Assembly: GCA_040377825.1 (NCBI GenBank)
Contig: JBEINZ010000204.1
Coordinates: forward strand, 1-5,665
DNA: 5,665 nt
Reading direction: 5' to 3'
From: JBEINZ01 sp040377825
GTDB lineage: Bacteria; Pseudomonadota; Alphaproteobacteria; Rhizobiales; Ancalomicrobiaceae
Below, piece after piece: positions 1 to 5,598 of the stretch (within the stretch, counting starts at the first letter, position 1; each line of letters opens with the position of its first letter). Made by a program: the position numbers and the translations under genes. The notes under the pieces were generated by a model that was not told the origin of the DNA, searched no databases, and saw only the letters and a program-made list of their open reading frames with translations.

Positions 1-52
1 AGGCAGCGGATTTTGATTCCGCCATCCGCAGGTTCGAATCCTGCCGCCCCAT
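1..52 (+). tRNA. tRNA-Gln (anticodon TTG), 5' end cut by window edge
   Basis: This is the 3' portion of a glutamine tRNA that reads CAA (and CAG by wobble). The anticodon stem is GCGGA (6-10) paired with TCCGC (18-22). The seven-base loop (11-17) carries anticodon TTG at 13-15. A five-base variable loop (23-27) follows. The T arm is GCAGG (28-32), loop TTCGAAT (33-39) and CCTGC (40-44). Bases 45-51 (CGCCCCA) are the 3' acceptor strand and should pair with a 5' TGGGGCG lying before the window. Bases 1-5 are the end of the D arm. T52 would be the discriminator, and CCA is not encoded after it. The 5' acceptor strand and most of the D arm are absent because of the window edge, not because of damage. 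The gene converges on the minus-strand gene ending at 80. No strong terminator hairpin is visible between them. Confidence 0.93.
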
Positions 53-79
53 CTCTGATTCAGAAATAAAGACAAGCTT

Positions 80-859
80 TTACTGGCCGTAGCTTTCGGT
101 CACCGCGAAGTCGAGATCGGCCAGGAACGCGCGAATGCGGCGCGCGTTGGCGCCGAGATCGTGAGTGCCAAAGCGGGACGACGATCGGATATCCAATCGT
201 GCCCCGCTCGACTCCGGCAGAATCCGCAGGACCACATCGTCGGCAAATCCGAAGATCGTTGTATTCGCTTCGGCCTCGATGCGCCCCCGCTCGCCGTCCT
301 CCCTGGGCCGCGTCTCCTCCAAAACAGTCCACCCCGACCGCTGAACCACCTTCTTTGCGGCAGTAAACAGCTGTTCCGACCCGATTTCGAAGCGCCGGGT
401 GACGATATCGGGGTAGGCCGCCCGCTGTCGCGTCAGCAGATCGACCGTCGGCGGCCGCGTCGAATTCATGACTCCAGCCCGGGCGAAAGCCGAGGCGCGG
501 TAAAGCGGCGGATCCAAAACGTCGGTCGTGACATCGGCTAAACGCGGGTAGCTCAACGAGCCCCAAAGCGCGAAGAGCGCCGGCGTGATCGCCGCTAGGC
601 CATAGACGAAGCCCCGAACGGCGTTGGCGCCACCGCGATACCCCCGCTCCCAGACGATAGCGGCGCCGAAAACCGCCGTCATGATCGCTGTCAGTCCCAA
701 TAAGACCGCGGTCGCGATCAACGCCACAGCATGCTCGGTCTCCATGCCAAAGGCACGGTGACCGAGGATTGCGATGCCGAGAATCGGCAAGGCCAGCGCG
801 CCGGCATGGCGGCTCGTGTCCGCGGCGCGAGAGCGGCGGGTGATGGGACGATGCAGCAT
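80..859 (-). CDS. DUF1499 family membrane protein
   Basis: This is a 259-residue protein of unknown biochemical role whose C-terminal half matches my recollection of DUF1499 (PF07386). Three hydrophobic segments lie in the N-terminal part: about residues 20-38, 43-68 and 79-101. A soluble domain follows from about 102. It opens with the conserved-looking SYPRLADVTTDVLDPPLY (103-120), and continues with a strand-rich block around 193-213 ending FGFADDVVLRI. The characteristic DIRSSSRFGTHDLGANARRI (223-242) is near the C terminus. DUF1499 occurs in many alphaproteobacteria, with or without helices, and is presumed envelope-associated. No catalytic residues are known to me. The ATG at 857-859 has a GGGAAGG (862-868 on the complement) only two bases away, which is close but usable. 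A later Met at residue 39 would remove the first helix, so I keep the longer start. The gene lies 185 bases downstream of the acyl-CoA ligase on the same strand, so co-transcription is possible but not shown. Confidence 0.88.
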   Translation of the reverse strand: MLHRPITRRSRAADTSRHAGALALPILGIAILGHRAFGMETEHAVALIATAVLLGLTAIMTAVFGAAIVWERGYRGGANAVRGFVYGLAAITPALFALWGSLSYPRLADVTTDVLDPPLYRASAFARAGVMNSTRPPTVDLLTRQRAAYPDIVTRRFEIGSEQLFTAAKKVVQRSGWTVLEETRPREDGERGRIEAEANTTIFGFADDVVLRILPESSGARLDIRSSSRFGTHDLGANARRIRAFLADLDFAVTESYGQ

Positions 860-1044
860 GGCCTTCCCGTGGTATCGGATCCGACCGAAGGGCCGAATTC
901 ACGACAAAAATCTAGCATGCCTGCCCCCGCCGGGCGATATCCTGCCGGATTTACCCGCGTCGCGGGGAACACGCGGCCGGATCTCACCAATCCGGGGGAT
1001 ATCGGGCCGGTTACTCACCATGGCTTCAATCGGCACGGCGGGAG
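860..1044. other. Intergenic region with small inverted repeats and an imperfect direct repeat
   Basis: This 185-base gap lies between the end of the acyl-CoA ligase and the start of the DUF1499 gene, both on the minus strand. No convincing reading frame with its own ribosome binding site is present. It holds two short inverted repeats: CCGGAT/ATCCGG (977-982 and 990-995, seven-base loop) and CCCG/CGGG (954-957 and 963-966, five-base loop, extendable through the loop). Neither is followed by a T-run on the minus strand, so neither is a clear rho-independent terminator for the ligase. An imperfect 19-base direct repeat (930-948 and 992-1010) surrounds them. No clean -35/-10 pair was found for the DUF1499 gene. 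Confidence 0.5.
930..1010. repeat. Imperfect 19-base direct repeat, two copies
   Basis: The copies are CCGGGCGATATCCTGCCGG (930-948) and CCGGGGGATATCGGGCCGG (992-1010). They match at 16 of 19 positions and their starts are 62 bases apart. Both contain GATATC flanked by CCGGG and GCCGG. They sit in the non-coding gap upstream of the DUF1499 gene. The pair could be protein-binding sites or simply GC-rich chance similarity. No function is claimed. Confidence 0.4.
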
Positions 1045-2673
1045 TCAGACCGTCGGCAGCCGGTGGTCCTTGAATTGCGCCCGCAGCGTCGTCTTCTGGA
1101 TCTTGCCGGTGGCCGTGTGAGGAATTTCCTCAATGAATACAACGTCATCCGGCATCCACCACTTGGCAATCTTGCCATCAAGGAAGGCGAGGATCTGGTC
1201 GCGGGTCGGTGCGCGGTCCTTCTTCGGCACGATGATAAGCAGCGGCCGCTCGTCCCATTTCGGGTGTTCGACGCCGATTGCGGCGGCTTCGGCGACATCC
1301 GGATGTCCGACCGCAATGTTTTCCAGTTCAATCGACGAAATCCACTCCCCGCCGGACTTGATGACATCCTTGGACCGGTCGGTGATCTGCATGTAACCGT
1401 TCGGATCAATGGTCGCGACGTCGCCGGTGTCGAACCAGCCGTCCGCGTCGAACGCATCCCCGCCCACACCCTTGAAATATGACGCGGCCACGGCCGGACC
1501 GCGCACTTTTAGGCGCCCGAATACCACGCCGTCATGGGGGAGTTCGCGATCATCATCATCGGTGATTTTCAATTCGACGCCGAGCGGCGGAACCCCTTGC
1601 TTGACCTGCAGGTCGAGCCAGCTCTCAATGTCGTCGGTCTCGGTTTCCGGCTTCTCAACACAGATGGTTCCAAGTGGACTGAGTTCCGTCATGCCCCAGG
1701 CGTGACGGACTTCCACCCCATAATTCTTGCGGAATTTTTCCGTCATCGCCCGAGGACAGGCCGAACCCCCGATGACGACGCGTTTCATGGTCGAAAGACG
1801 GCCGCCCGTCGCTTCAAGATGCTGGAGCAACATCAGCCACACGGTCGGAACGGCCGCGGTGAACGTCACTTTCTCGGTCTCGAGCAGTCCATGGACCGAG
1901 GCGCCATCAAGCTTGGGACCTGGCAAAACGAACTTCGAGCCGACCATCGGCGCGGTGAAGGCAAGGCCCCAGCTATTGGCATGGAACATCGGGACGACCG
2001 CCATCACGGTGTCGCGGGCACCAACGCCCATCATATCCGGCATGGCCGCCATAAAGGAATGCATAATGTTTGAACGGTGCGAATAAACTACGCCCTTCGG
2101 ATTCCCCGTTGTTCCAGAAGTATAACACAGACCCGCCGCCGTTGTTTCGTCGAAAGTTGACCAGCGAAAATCGTTATCGACTTCCGCGATCCACTCTTCG
2201 TAGGCGACCGCTCTGGGCAGCGACGTCGCGGACATATGCGCCGCGTCGGTCAAGATGATCACCTGCTCGATGGTCGGGAGCCGATCGATGATTTTTTCCA
2301 GCAGCGGCACGAAAGTCAGATCGACGAAGATGAGGCGGTCGGCCGCATCGTTGATGATCCAGATGATCTGTTCGGGAAAAAGCCTAGGATTAACCGTATG
2401 ATAGATGGCGCCGACGCCGAGCAGGCCATACCACACCTCCAAATGCCGCCATGTATTCCAGGCAAGCGTGGCGCAGCGATCGCCGAGGCGGATGCCGGCG
2501 CGGTCAAGGCGCTTGGCGAGCTTGAGGGCGCGTCCGCGAACCTCGGCGTAAGTCGTCCGGTGTATTGGCCCCTCGCAGGAGCGGCTGACGACCTCGCGGT
2601 GAGGATGCAGCGCCGCAGCGTGGTCGATTACTTTGGAACACAGAAGAGGCCATTGTTGCATGGTGCCGAACAT
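1045..2673 (-). CDS. Medium/long-chain fatty-acyl-CoA ligase (AMP-forming)
   Basis: This 542-residue enzyme probably activates medium- or long-chain fatty acids to acyl-CoA with ATP, via an acyl-adenylate, feeding beta-oxidation or lipid synthesis in the cytoplasm. It has the complete set of ANL-superfamily motifs (numbered from the start used here). These are the P-loop YTSGTTGNPKG (184-194), PMFHANSWG (228-236), WGMTELSP (326-333), GWFDTGD (412-418), the fatty-acyl-CoA synthetase signature DRSKDVIKSGGEWIS (432-446) and the C-terminal TATGKIQK (520-527) with catalytic Lys524. An in-frame ATG at 2713-2715 would add 14 residues. I prefer the ATG at 2671-2673, because an AGGGAG lies nine bases upstream and the resulting MFGTMQQWPLL resembles the N terminus of AlkK-type ligases (MLGQMM..PLL). 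The length is normal for the family. The exact chain length cannot be read from sequence, and aromatic or short-chain acids remain possible. It is divergent from the aminotransferase. Confidence 0.93.
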   Translation of the reverse strand: MFGTMQQWPLLCSKVIDHAAALHPHREVVSRSCEGPIHRTTYAEVRGRALKLAKRLDRAGIRLGDRCATLAWNTWRHLEVWYGLLGVGAIYHTVNPRLFPEQIIWIINDAADRLIFVDLTFVPLLEKIIDRLPTIEQVIILTDAAHMSATSLPRAVAYEEWIAEVDNDFRWSTFDETTAAGLCYTSGTTGNPKGVVYSHRSNIMHSFMAAMPDMMGVGARDTVMAVVPMFHANSWGLAFTAPMVGSKFVLPGPKLDGASVHGLLETEKVTFTAAVPTVWLMLLQHLEATGGRLSTMKRVVIGGSACPRAMTEKFRKNYGVEVRHAWGMTELSPLGTICVEKPETETDDIESWLDLQVKQGVPPLGVELKITDDDDRELPHDGVVFGRLKVRGPAVAASYFKGVGGDAFDADGWFDTGDVATIDPNGYMQITDRSKDVIKSGGEWISSIELENIAVGHPDVAEAAAIGVEHPKWDERPLLIIVPKKDRAPTRDQILAFLDGKIAKWWMPDDVVFIEEIPHTATGKIQKTTLRAQFKDHRLPTV

Positions 2674-2682
2674 GGACTTTAA

Positions 2683-2688
2683 CTCCCT
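2683..2688 (-). promoter_or_regulatory. Ribosome binding site of the acyl-CoA ligase
   Basis: On the minus strand this reads AGGGAG and lies nine bases before the ATG at 2671-2673. The upstream in-frame ATG at 2713-2715 has no comparable purine-rich site, so this element decides the start. Confidence 0.7.
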
Positions 2689-2871
2689 ACAATTCTTAGT
2701 ATTTTCAACGAGCATGATCCAGGGATGAGCGTCTTGTAAAGTTGAAATTCAGCTTATCGCCATCTGATTGACCCGACCGCATGGGCGCGATGCCACTCGA
2801 GTCGCATTTTCCGGTGCCCCCTTTCGTCCGCCGGTGGGTCGGCTATGGTGCGCATTCGTTCAGACCGCCTT

Positions 2872-2875
2872 GAGG
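2872..2875 (+). promoter_or_regulatory. Ribosome binding site of the aminotransferase
   Basis: GAGG lies six bases before the ATG at 2882. It supports this start over the TTG at 2768, which would add 38 residues. Confidence 0.65.
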
Positions 2876-2881
2876 CCCCCG

Positions 2882-4255
2882 ATGACCCAACTCACAAACG
2901 TCCAGGTCCGCGATATCGAAGCCCTGGTTCACCCCTACACGCCCCTGCATCGTCTGCGCGAAATGGGTCCGCTCGTCCTGGAGCGCGGTAAAGGCGTGTT
3001 TGTTTACAACACGCAGGGCAAGGAATTTATCGAGGGCATGTCAGGCCTATGGTGCGCCGGCCTTGGCTTCTCCGACGAAGAAATGATCGAAGCGGGGACC
3101 GAGCAGCTGAAGCGGCTGCCCTACTATCACCTCTTCGGCGGCAAGGGTTACGAAGTCGCGATCGAGTTGGCGGAGAAGCTGAAGGAGATCGCGCCGGTGC
3201 CGATTTCCAAGGTACTCTATTCGTCTTCAGGTTCCGAGGCGAACGACACCCAGATTAAGCTTGCTTGGTACTACAATAATGCCAGAGGTAAACCGGACAA
3301 GAAGAAGATCATTAGCCGCGTAAAGGGCTACCACGGTGTGACGATCATGTCGGCATCCTTGACCGGACTGCCGAATAACCATCGCGACTTCGACTTGCCC
3401 GTGCCGCGCGTGCTGCACACCGACTGCCCACAATACTATCGCTTCGCCTTGGATGGCGAGAGTGAAGCCGAATTCGTGGCGCGGCTGGCCGCGAACCTGC
3501 GCACAATGATCGAGACGGAGGGTCCGGATACGATCGCGGCCTTCATCGCCGAGCCGATCATGGGTGCCGGCGGCGTGATCATCCCGCCGGAGGGTTATTT
3601 CGCGGCCGTTCAGCCAGTGCTCGACGACTATGACATCCTGAAGATCGACGACGAGGTGATTACCGGCTTCGGCCGCACCGGCAACTGGTTCGGCGCGACC
3701 ACGATGGGCTATCAACCCCATACGATCTCCGTCGCCAAGCAATTGACCGCCTCCTACGCGCCGCTTTCCGCCGTGCTCTTGCCGCAAAACATGGTCGACG
3801 CCCTGGAAAGCCAGTCCGCCAAGATTGGCACATTCGGGCACGGCTATACCTATGGCGGCCATCCGCTCGGCTGCGCGCTCGGCATCAAGGCGATCGAGAT
3901 CTACCAAAAGCGCGACATTGTCGGTCGGGTTCGCTCGATGGCGCCGCAATTCGCCGCCCGCCTCGCCGATCATCCCTTGATCGGAAACGTGCGCTCCGTC
4001 GGCCTTGTCGGCGGCGCCGAACTCGTGGCCGATAAAACCACAAAGCGTCCGTTCGACCCAAAGAAGGGCGTGGCGGCGCAGGCCGTGTCGTTCCTTCAGG
4101 CACGCGGCGCGATTCTGCGCGCAATCGGCGACACCATCGCCATTTGCCCGCCGATGATCATCGCGCCGGAAGAGCTGGACCTGCTGTTCGATCGGTTGGA
4201 AGGCGCGTTAAACGACACTGAGGAATGGGTGGCGAAGGAAGGCTTACGGGCCTAA
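2882..4255 (+). CDS. PLP-dependent class III (omega) aminotransferase
   Basis: This 457-residue cytoplasmic fold-type I aminotransferase transfers an amino group, often from an omega-amine such as a diamine or beta-alanine, to pyruvate or another oxo-acid. The visible motifs are Trp57 in GMSGLWC (a substrate-pocket position), SSSGSEAND (114-122) for phosphate binding, YHG (150-152), and AEP (223-225). Further on are DDEVITGFGRTG (256-267) with Asp257 contacting the PLP nitrogen, SVAKQL (283-288) with Lys286 as the Schiff-base lysine, and TYGGHP (323-328). LRAIGD (412-417) places Arg413 where omega-transaminases have their flexible carboxylate-binding arginine. By eye it resembles SpuC-like putrescine/pyruvate transaminases and the many rhizobial 'aspartate aminotransferase family' proteins. 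The amine substrate cannot be fixed from sequence. I start at the ATG at 2882 because of the GAGG spacing and the family N terminus. The Pro/Arg-rich upstream extension looks non-coding. It is divergent from the ligase and 194 bases ahead of the phosphoesterase. No residue needed for catalysis appears to be missing. Confidence 0.94.
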   Translation: MTQLTNVQVRDIEALVHPYTPLHRLREMGPLVLERGKGVFVYNTQGKEFIEGMSGLWCAGLGFSDEEMIEAGTEQLKRLPYYHLFGGKGYEVAIELAEKLKEIAPVPISKVLYSSSGSEANDTQIKLAWYYNNARGKPDKKKIISRVKGYHGVTIMSASLTGLPNNHRDFDLPVPRVLHTDCPQYYRFALDGESEAEFVARLAANLRTMIETEGPDTIAAFIAEPIMGAGGVIIPPEGYFAAVQPVLDDYDILKIDDEVITGFGRTGNWFGATTMGYQPHTISVAKQLTASYAPLSAVLLPQNMVDALESQSAKIGTFGHGYTYGGHPLGCALGIKAIEIYQKRDIVGRVRSMAPQFAARLADHPLIGNVRSVGLVGGAELVADKTTKRPFDPKKGVAAQAVSFLQARGAILRAIGDTIAICPPMIIAPEELDLLFDRLEGALNDTEEWVAKEGLRA

Positions 4256-4269
4256 CGGCTAGTTGCCCG

Positions 4270-4291
4270 GTTCAAGATCCTAAACTTGAAC
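4270..4291 (+). terminator. Possible weak stem-loop after the aminotransferase
   Basis: GTTCAAG (4270-4276) and CTTGAAC (4285-4291) form a perfect 7-bp stem with an eight-base loop, starting 15 bases after the stop codon. The position suits a transcript-end hairpin. However, the stem is AT-balanced and no T-run follows, so intrinsic termination would be weak. It could instead be a protein-binding site. Confidence 0.3.
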
Positions 4292-4440
4292 TAACCGAGC
4301 CGATTGCATGCGCGGTTCAAGCGCGCGCCGCGACCGCGCCTGAATTCAGGTGTTTCAGATTTGGTTATCTTGGCGGCGGGCAGCGGGGCCCTGCCGCGGA
4401 CACCCGTATTCTGGCGCTAAGCTCTGCCGCCGAATGCGCG

Positions 4441-4445
4441 AGGAG
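4441..4445 (+). promoter_or_regulatory. Ribosome binding site of the metallophosphoesterase
   Basis: AGGAG lies four bases before the ATG at 4450, slightly close but a strong match. It fixes the start directly ahead of the twin-arginine signal, so the open frame further upstream is not coding. Confidence 0.75.
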
Positions 4446-4449
4446 TGTG

Positions 4450-5346
4450 ATGATAACACGGCGGCATGTGTTGCAAACCTTGGGCGGCGGGATCGCCTCA
4501 TTCCTAGCGCTTGGCGGCTATGCCATCGGAATCGAGGCTGGGGAGCGGCTCGTCGTGACCAATTACGACCTTACGCCGCCGCGCTGGCCCGCCGGCGCCA
4601 AGCCGCTCACCGTTGCATTGATTGCGGACATCCACGCCGTCGACCCGTGGATGAGCGCCGAGCGGATCGGGCGGATCGTCGAACAGACCAATCGCTTGGC
4701 GCCGGATCTCGTTTTGTTGCTCGGCGACTATGTCGGCACCATTCACTGGCGCAATCGCATTCTGCGGCCCGAAGAATGGGCCGAACCGCTCGGCGGATTG
4801 AAGGCTCCGCTCGGGACCTACGCGATCTTGGGCAATCATGATTGGTGGTGGTCGGGCGGACCAAAGCCCGTGCGCGCCGCCTTGGAAAAGAACAACATCC
4901 AAGTGCTTGTGAACGATGTAGCGCGCATCGACCGCGCCGGTCATCGATTCTGGTTGACCGGCACGGACAGCATGGTGGCCATTCGGCGCGGGCGCGGCAA
5001 ATTCGGTGGTCGCGACGATCTCTCGGGAACGCTTGCCAAGGTTCGTGACGATGCGCCGGTCATTCACCTCGCTCACGAGCCGGATCTTTTCGCCGCGATG
5101 CCCGATCGCGTGTCCCTGACAGTCAGCGGCCATACGCATGGCGGCCAAATCAGGCTGCCAATCTTGGGGGCAATGGTCGTCCCTTCGCAGTATGGGCAGC
5201 GCTATGCCTATGGCCATGTTGTGGAAAATGGCCGCCACTTGGTCGTGTCCGGCGGTCTGGGCTGTTCGCTCCTGCCGGCCCGGTTCATGATGCCACCCGA
5301 GATTGTCTACCTTAAGATACGGGGCGGCGGAACTGCAGGTGCGTAA
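4450..5346 (+). CDS. Calcineurin-like metallophosphoesterase with twin-arginine signal (YkuE/YaeI type)
   Basis: This 298-residue protein is a dinuclear-metal phosphoesterase that probably acts outside the cytoplasm. It opens with MITRRHVLQT, a twin-arginine (Tat) motif, followed by a Gly/Ala/Leu hydrophobic stretch at about 11-28. No clean A-x-A cleavage site is seen, so the segment may stay as a membrane anchor. The catalytic domain (about 53-290) has every metal-ligand motif: DIH (60-62), GDY (92-94), GNHD (128-131), His209 in AHEPD, and GHTHGGQ (227-233). Overall it looks like E. coli YaeI and Bacillus YkuE, Tat-type phosphodiesterases. Related proteins include UDP-2,3-diacylglucosamine hydrolases of the LpxG kind, so a lipid A-precursor or other phosphodiester is a possible substrate, but this is inference. 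The start is fixed by AGGAG four bases upstream and by the signal sequence. It is co-directional with the aminotransferase but 194 bases away, so an independent promoter is plausible. Confidence 0.92.
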   Translation: MITRRHVLQTLGGGIASFLALGGYAIGIEAGERLVVTNYDLTPPRWPAGAKPLTVALIADIHAVDPWMSAERIGRIVEQTNRLAPDLVLLLGDYVGTIHWRNRILRPEEWAEPLGGLKAPLGTYAILGNHDWWWSGGPKPVRAALEKNNIQVLVNDVARIDRAGHRFWLTGTDSMVAIRRGRGKFGGRDDLSGTLAKVRDDAPVIHLAHEPDLFAAMPDRVSLTVSGHTHGGQIRLPILGAMVVPSQYGQRYAYGHVVENGRHLVVSGGLGCSLLPARFMMPPEIVYLKIRGGGTAGA

Positions 5347-5508
5347 CTTCGAGTTTTTGCCGAGCAAAGAGGCAGAGCGCCCTATTCATAATCATATTTT
5401 TCCGAAATACTTCCTACTGGGGCCGGAATAAAAACACCAACATGCCGCAATCGGACCCCACCTCGTAATGAGGCTCTGAGAGGTCAGCAGCATAGCTGAT
5501 GACGGATA

Positions 5509-5531
5509 CAATCGGATTTCAGATCCGATTG
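5509..5531. repeat. 9-bp perfect inverted repeat (hairpin or operator)
   Basis: CAATCGGAT (5509-5517) and ATCCGATTG (5523-5531) are exact reverse complements around a five-base loop TTCAG. The repeat lies 67 bases before the ATG at 5599. No T-run follows on either strand, which argues against an intrinsic terminator and leaves an operator or a 5'-leader hairpin as possibilities. CAATCGGA also occurs at 5448-5455. Confidence 0.6.
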
Positions 5532-5589
5532 GCGCATGAGGTGCGGACACGTCCGTCTGGGTCAGGCGGCGCAAATAGGGAAACGTTTG

Positions 5590-5593
5590 AGGT
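5590..5593 (+). promoter_or_regulatory. Ribosome binding site of the right-edge gene
   Basis: Within TTTGAGGTTC, the AGG core at 5590-5592 (GAGG from 5589) stands about six bases before the ATG at 5599. This purine core and spacing are the main reason to call the short open frame at the window edge a gene. Confidence 0.55.
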
Positions 5594-5598
5594 TCGTG

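Larger units (their letters stand above)
2674..2881. other. Divergent intergenic region between ligase and aminotransferase
   Basis: This 208-base gap separates the start codons of two divergently transcribed genes, so promoters for both should lie here. The part nearest the ligase (about 2680-2765) is clearly richer in A and T than the rest, as expected for a promoter zone. I see TTG-like hexamers (TTGAAA at 2742-2747, TTGACC at 2768-2773) but none has a good -10 match at 16-18 bases. I therefore do not call a specific promoter. No strong palindromic operator is visible. The frame upstream of the aminotransferase stays open from a TTG at 2768 but looks non-coding. Confidence 0.5.
4256..4449. 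other. Intergenic region with inverted and direct repeats of CGGTTCAAG
   Basis: This 194-base gap lies between the aminotransferase stop and the phosphoesterase start. It contains a 7-bp inverted repeat just after the stop (4270-4291), a second copy of the 9-mer CGGTTCAAG (4313-4321), and a 12-bp palindrome CCTGAATTCAGG (4339-4350). The phosphoesterase frame remains open through it but reads as low-complexity Ala/Arg-rich protein without family resemblance. No clear promoter is visible, although the gap is long enough to hold one. Confidence 0.5.
5347..5598. other. Non-coding region ahead of the right-edge gene
   Basis: This 252-base region contains an AT-rich patch (about 5384-5445) standing out from the GC-rich surroundings. 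It also has a 9-bp hairpin (5509-5531) and a third copy of part of that hairpin sequence (5448-5455). TACAAT (5507-5512) resembles a -10 element overlapping the hairpin's left arm, but no acceptable -35 hexamer lies 16-18 bases upstream. T5 at 5396-5400 is not preceded by a GC-rich stem, so I do not call a terminator for the phosphoesterase. An open minus-strand frame across the region has no family resemblance and is judged non-coding. Confidence 0.5.

Noticed and set aside
28..52. tRNA 3' end as an attachment site for an integrated element
   Set aside because: No second copy of the tRNA 3' end, integrase or phage-like gene is present in the window, and the adjacent genes look like core genome.
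60..902. A 280-codon open minus-strand frame overlapping the DUF1499 gene
   Set aside because: Its translation is Arg/Gly-rich without domains, as is typical of an alternative frame in GC-rich DNA. The overlapping frame at 80-859 has membrane helices and DUF1499 motifs.
1534..2073. Open plus-strand frame of 179 codons antisense to the acyl-CoA ligase
   Set aside because: It is antisense to a gene with complete family motifs, rich in His/Arg, with no recognisable domain.
2768..2881. 38-residue N-terminal extension of the aminotransferase from a TTG
   Set aside because: It is Arg/Pro-rich without family resemblance. The ATG at 2882 has a well-placed GAGG and gives the usual family N terminus.
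3227..3973. Open minus-strand frame of 248 codons opposite the aminotransferase
   Set aside because: It mirrors the codon pattern of the aminotransferase. The sense strand has every catalytic motif and this one has none.
4339..4350. 12-bp palindrome CCTGAATTCAGG
   Set aside because: About one perfect 12-bp palindrome is expected by chance in a window of this length, so on its own it is not evidence of an operator.
4225..4449. 75-residue N-terminal extension of the metallophosphoesterase overlapping the aminotransferase
   Set aside because: It would bury the twin-arginine signal inside the protein and ignore the AGGAG directly before the ATG at 4450.
4504..5367. Open minus-strand frame of 287 codons opposite the metallophosphoesterase
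   Set aside because: It has no domain or ribosome binding site evidence and is antisense to an intact enzyme.
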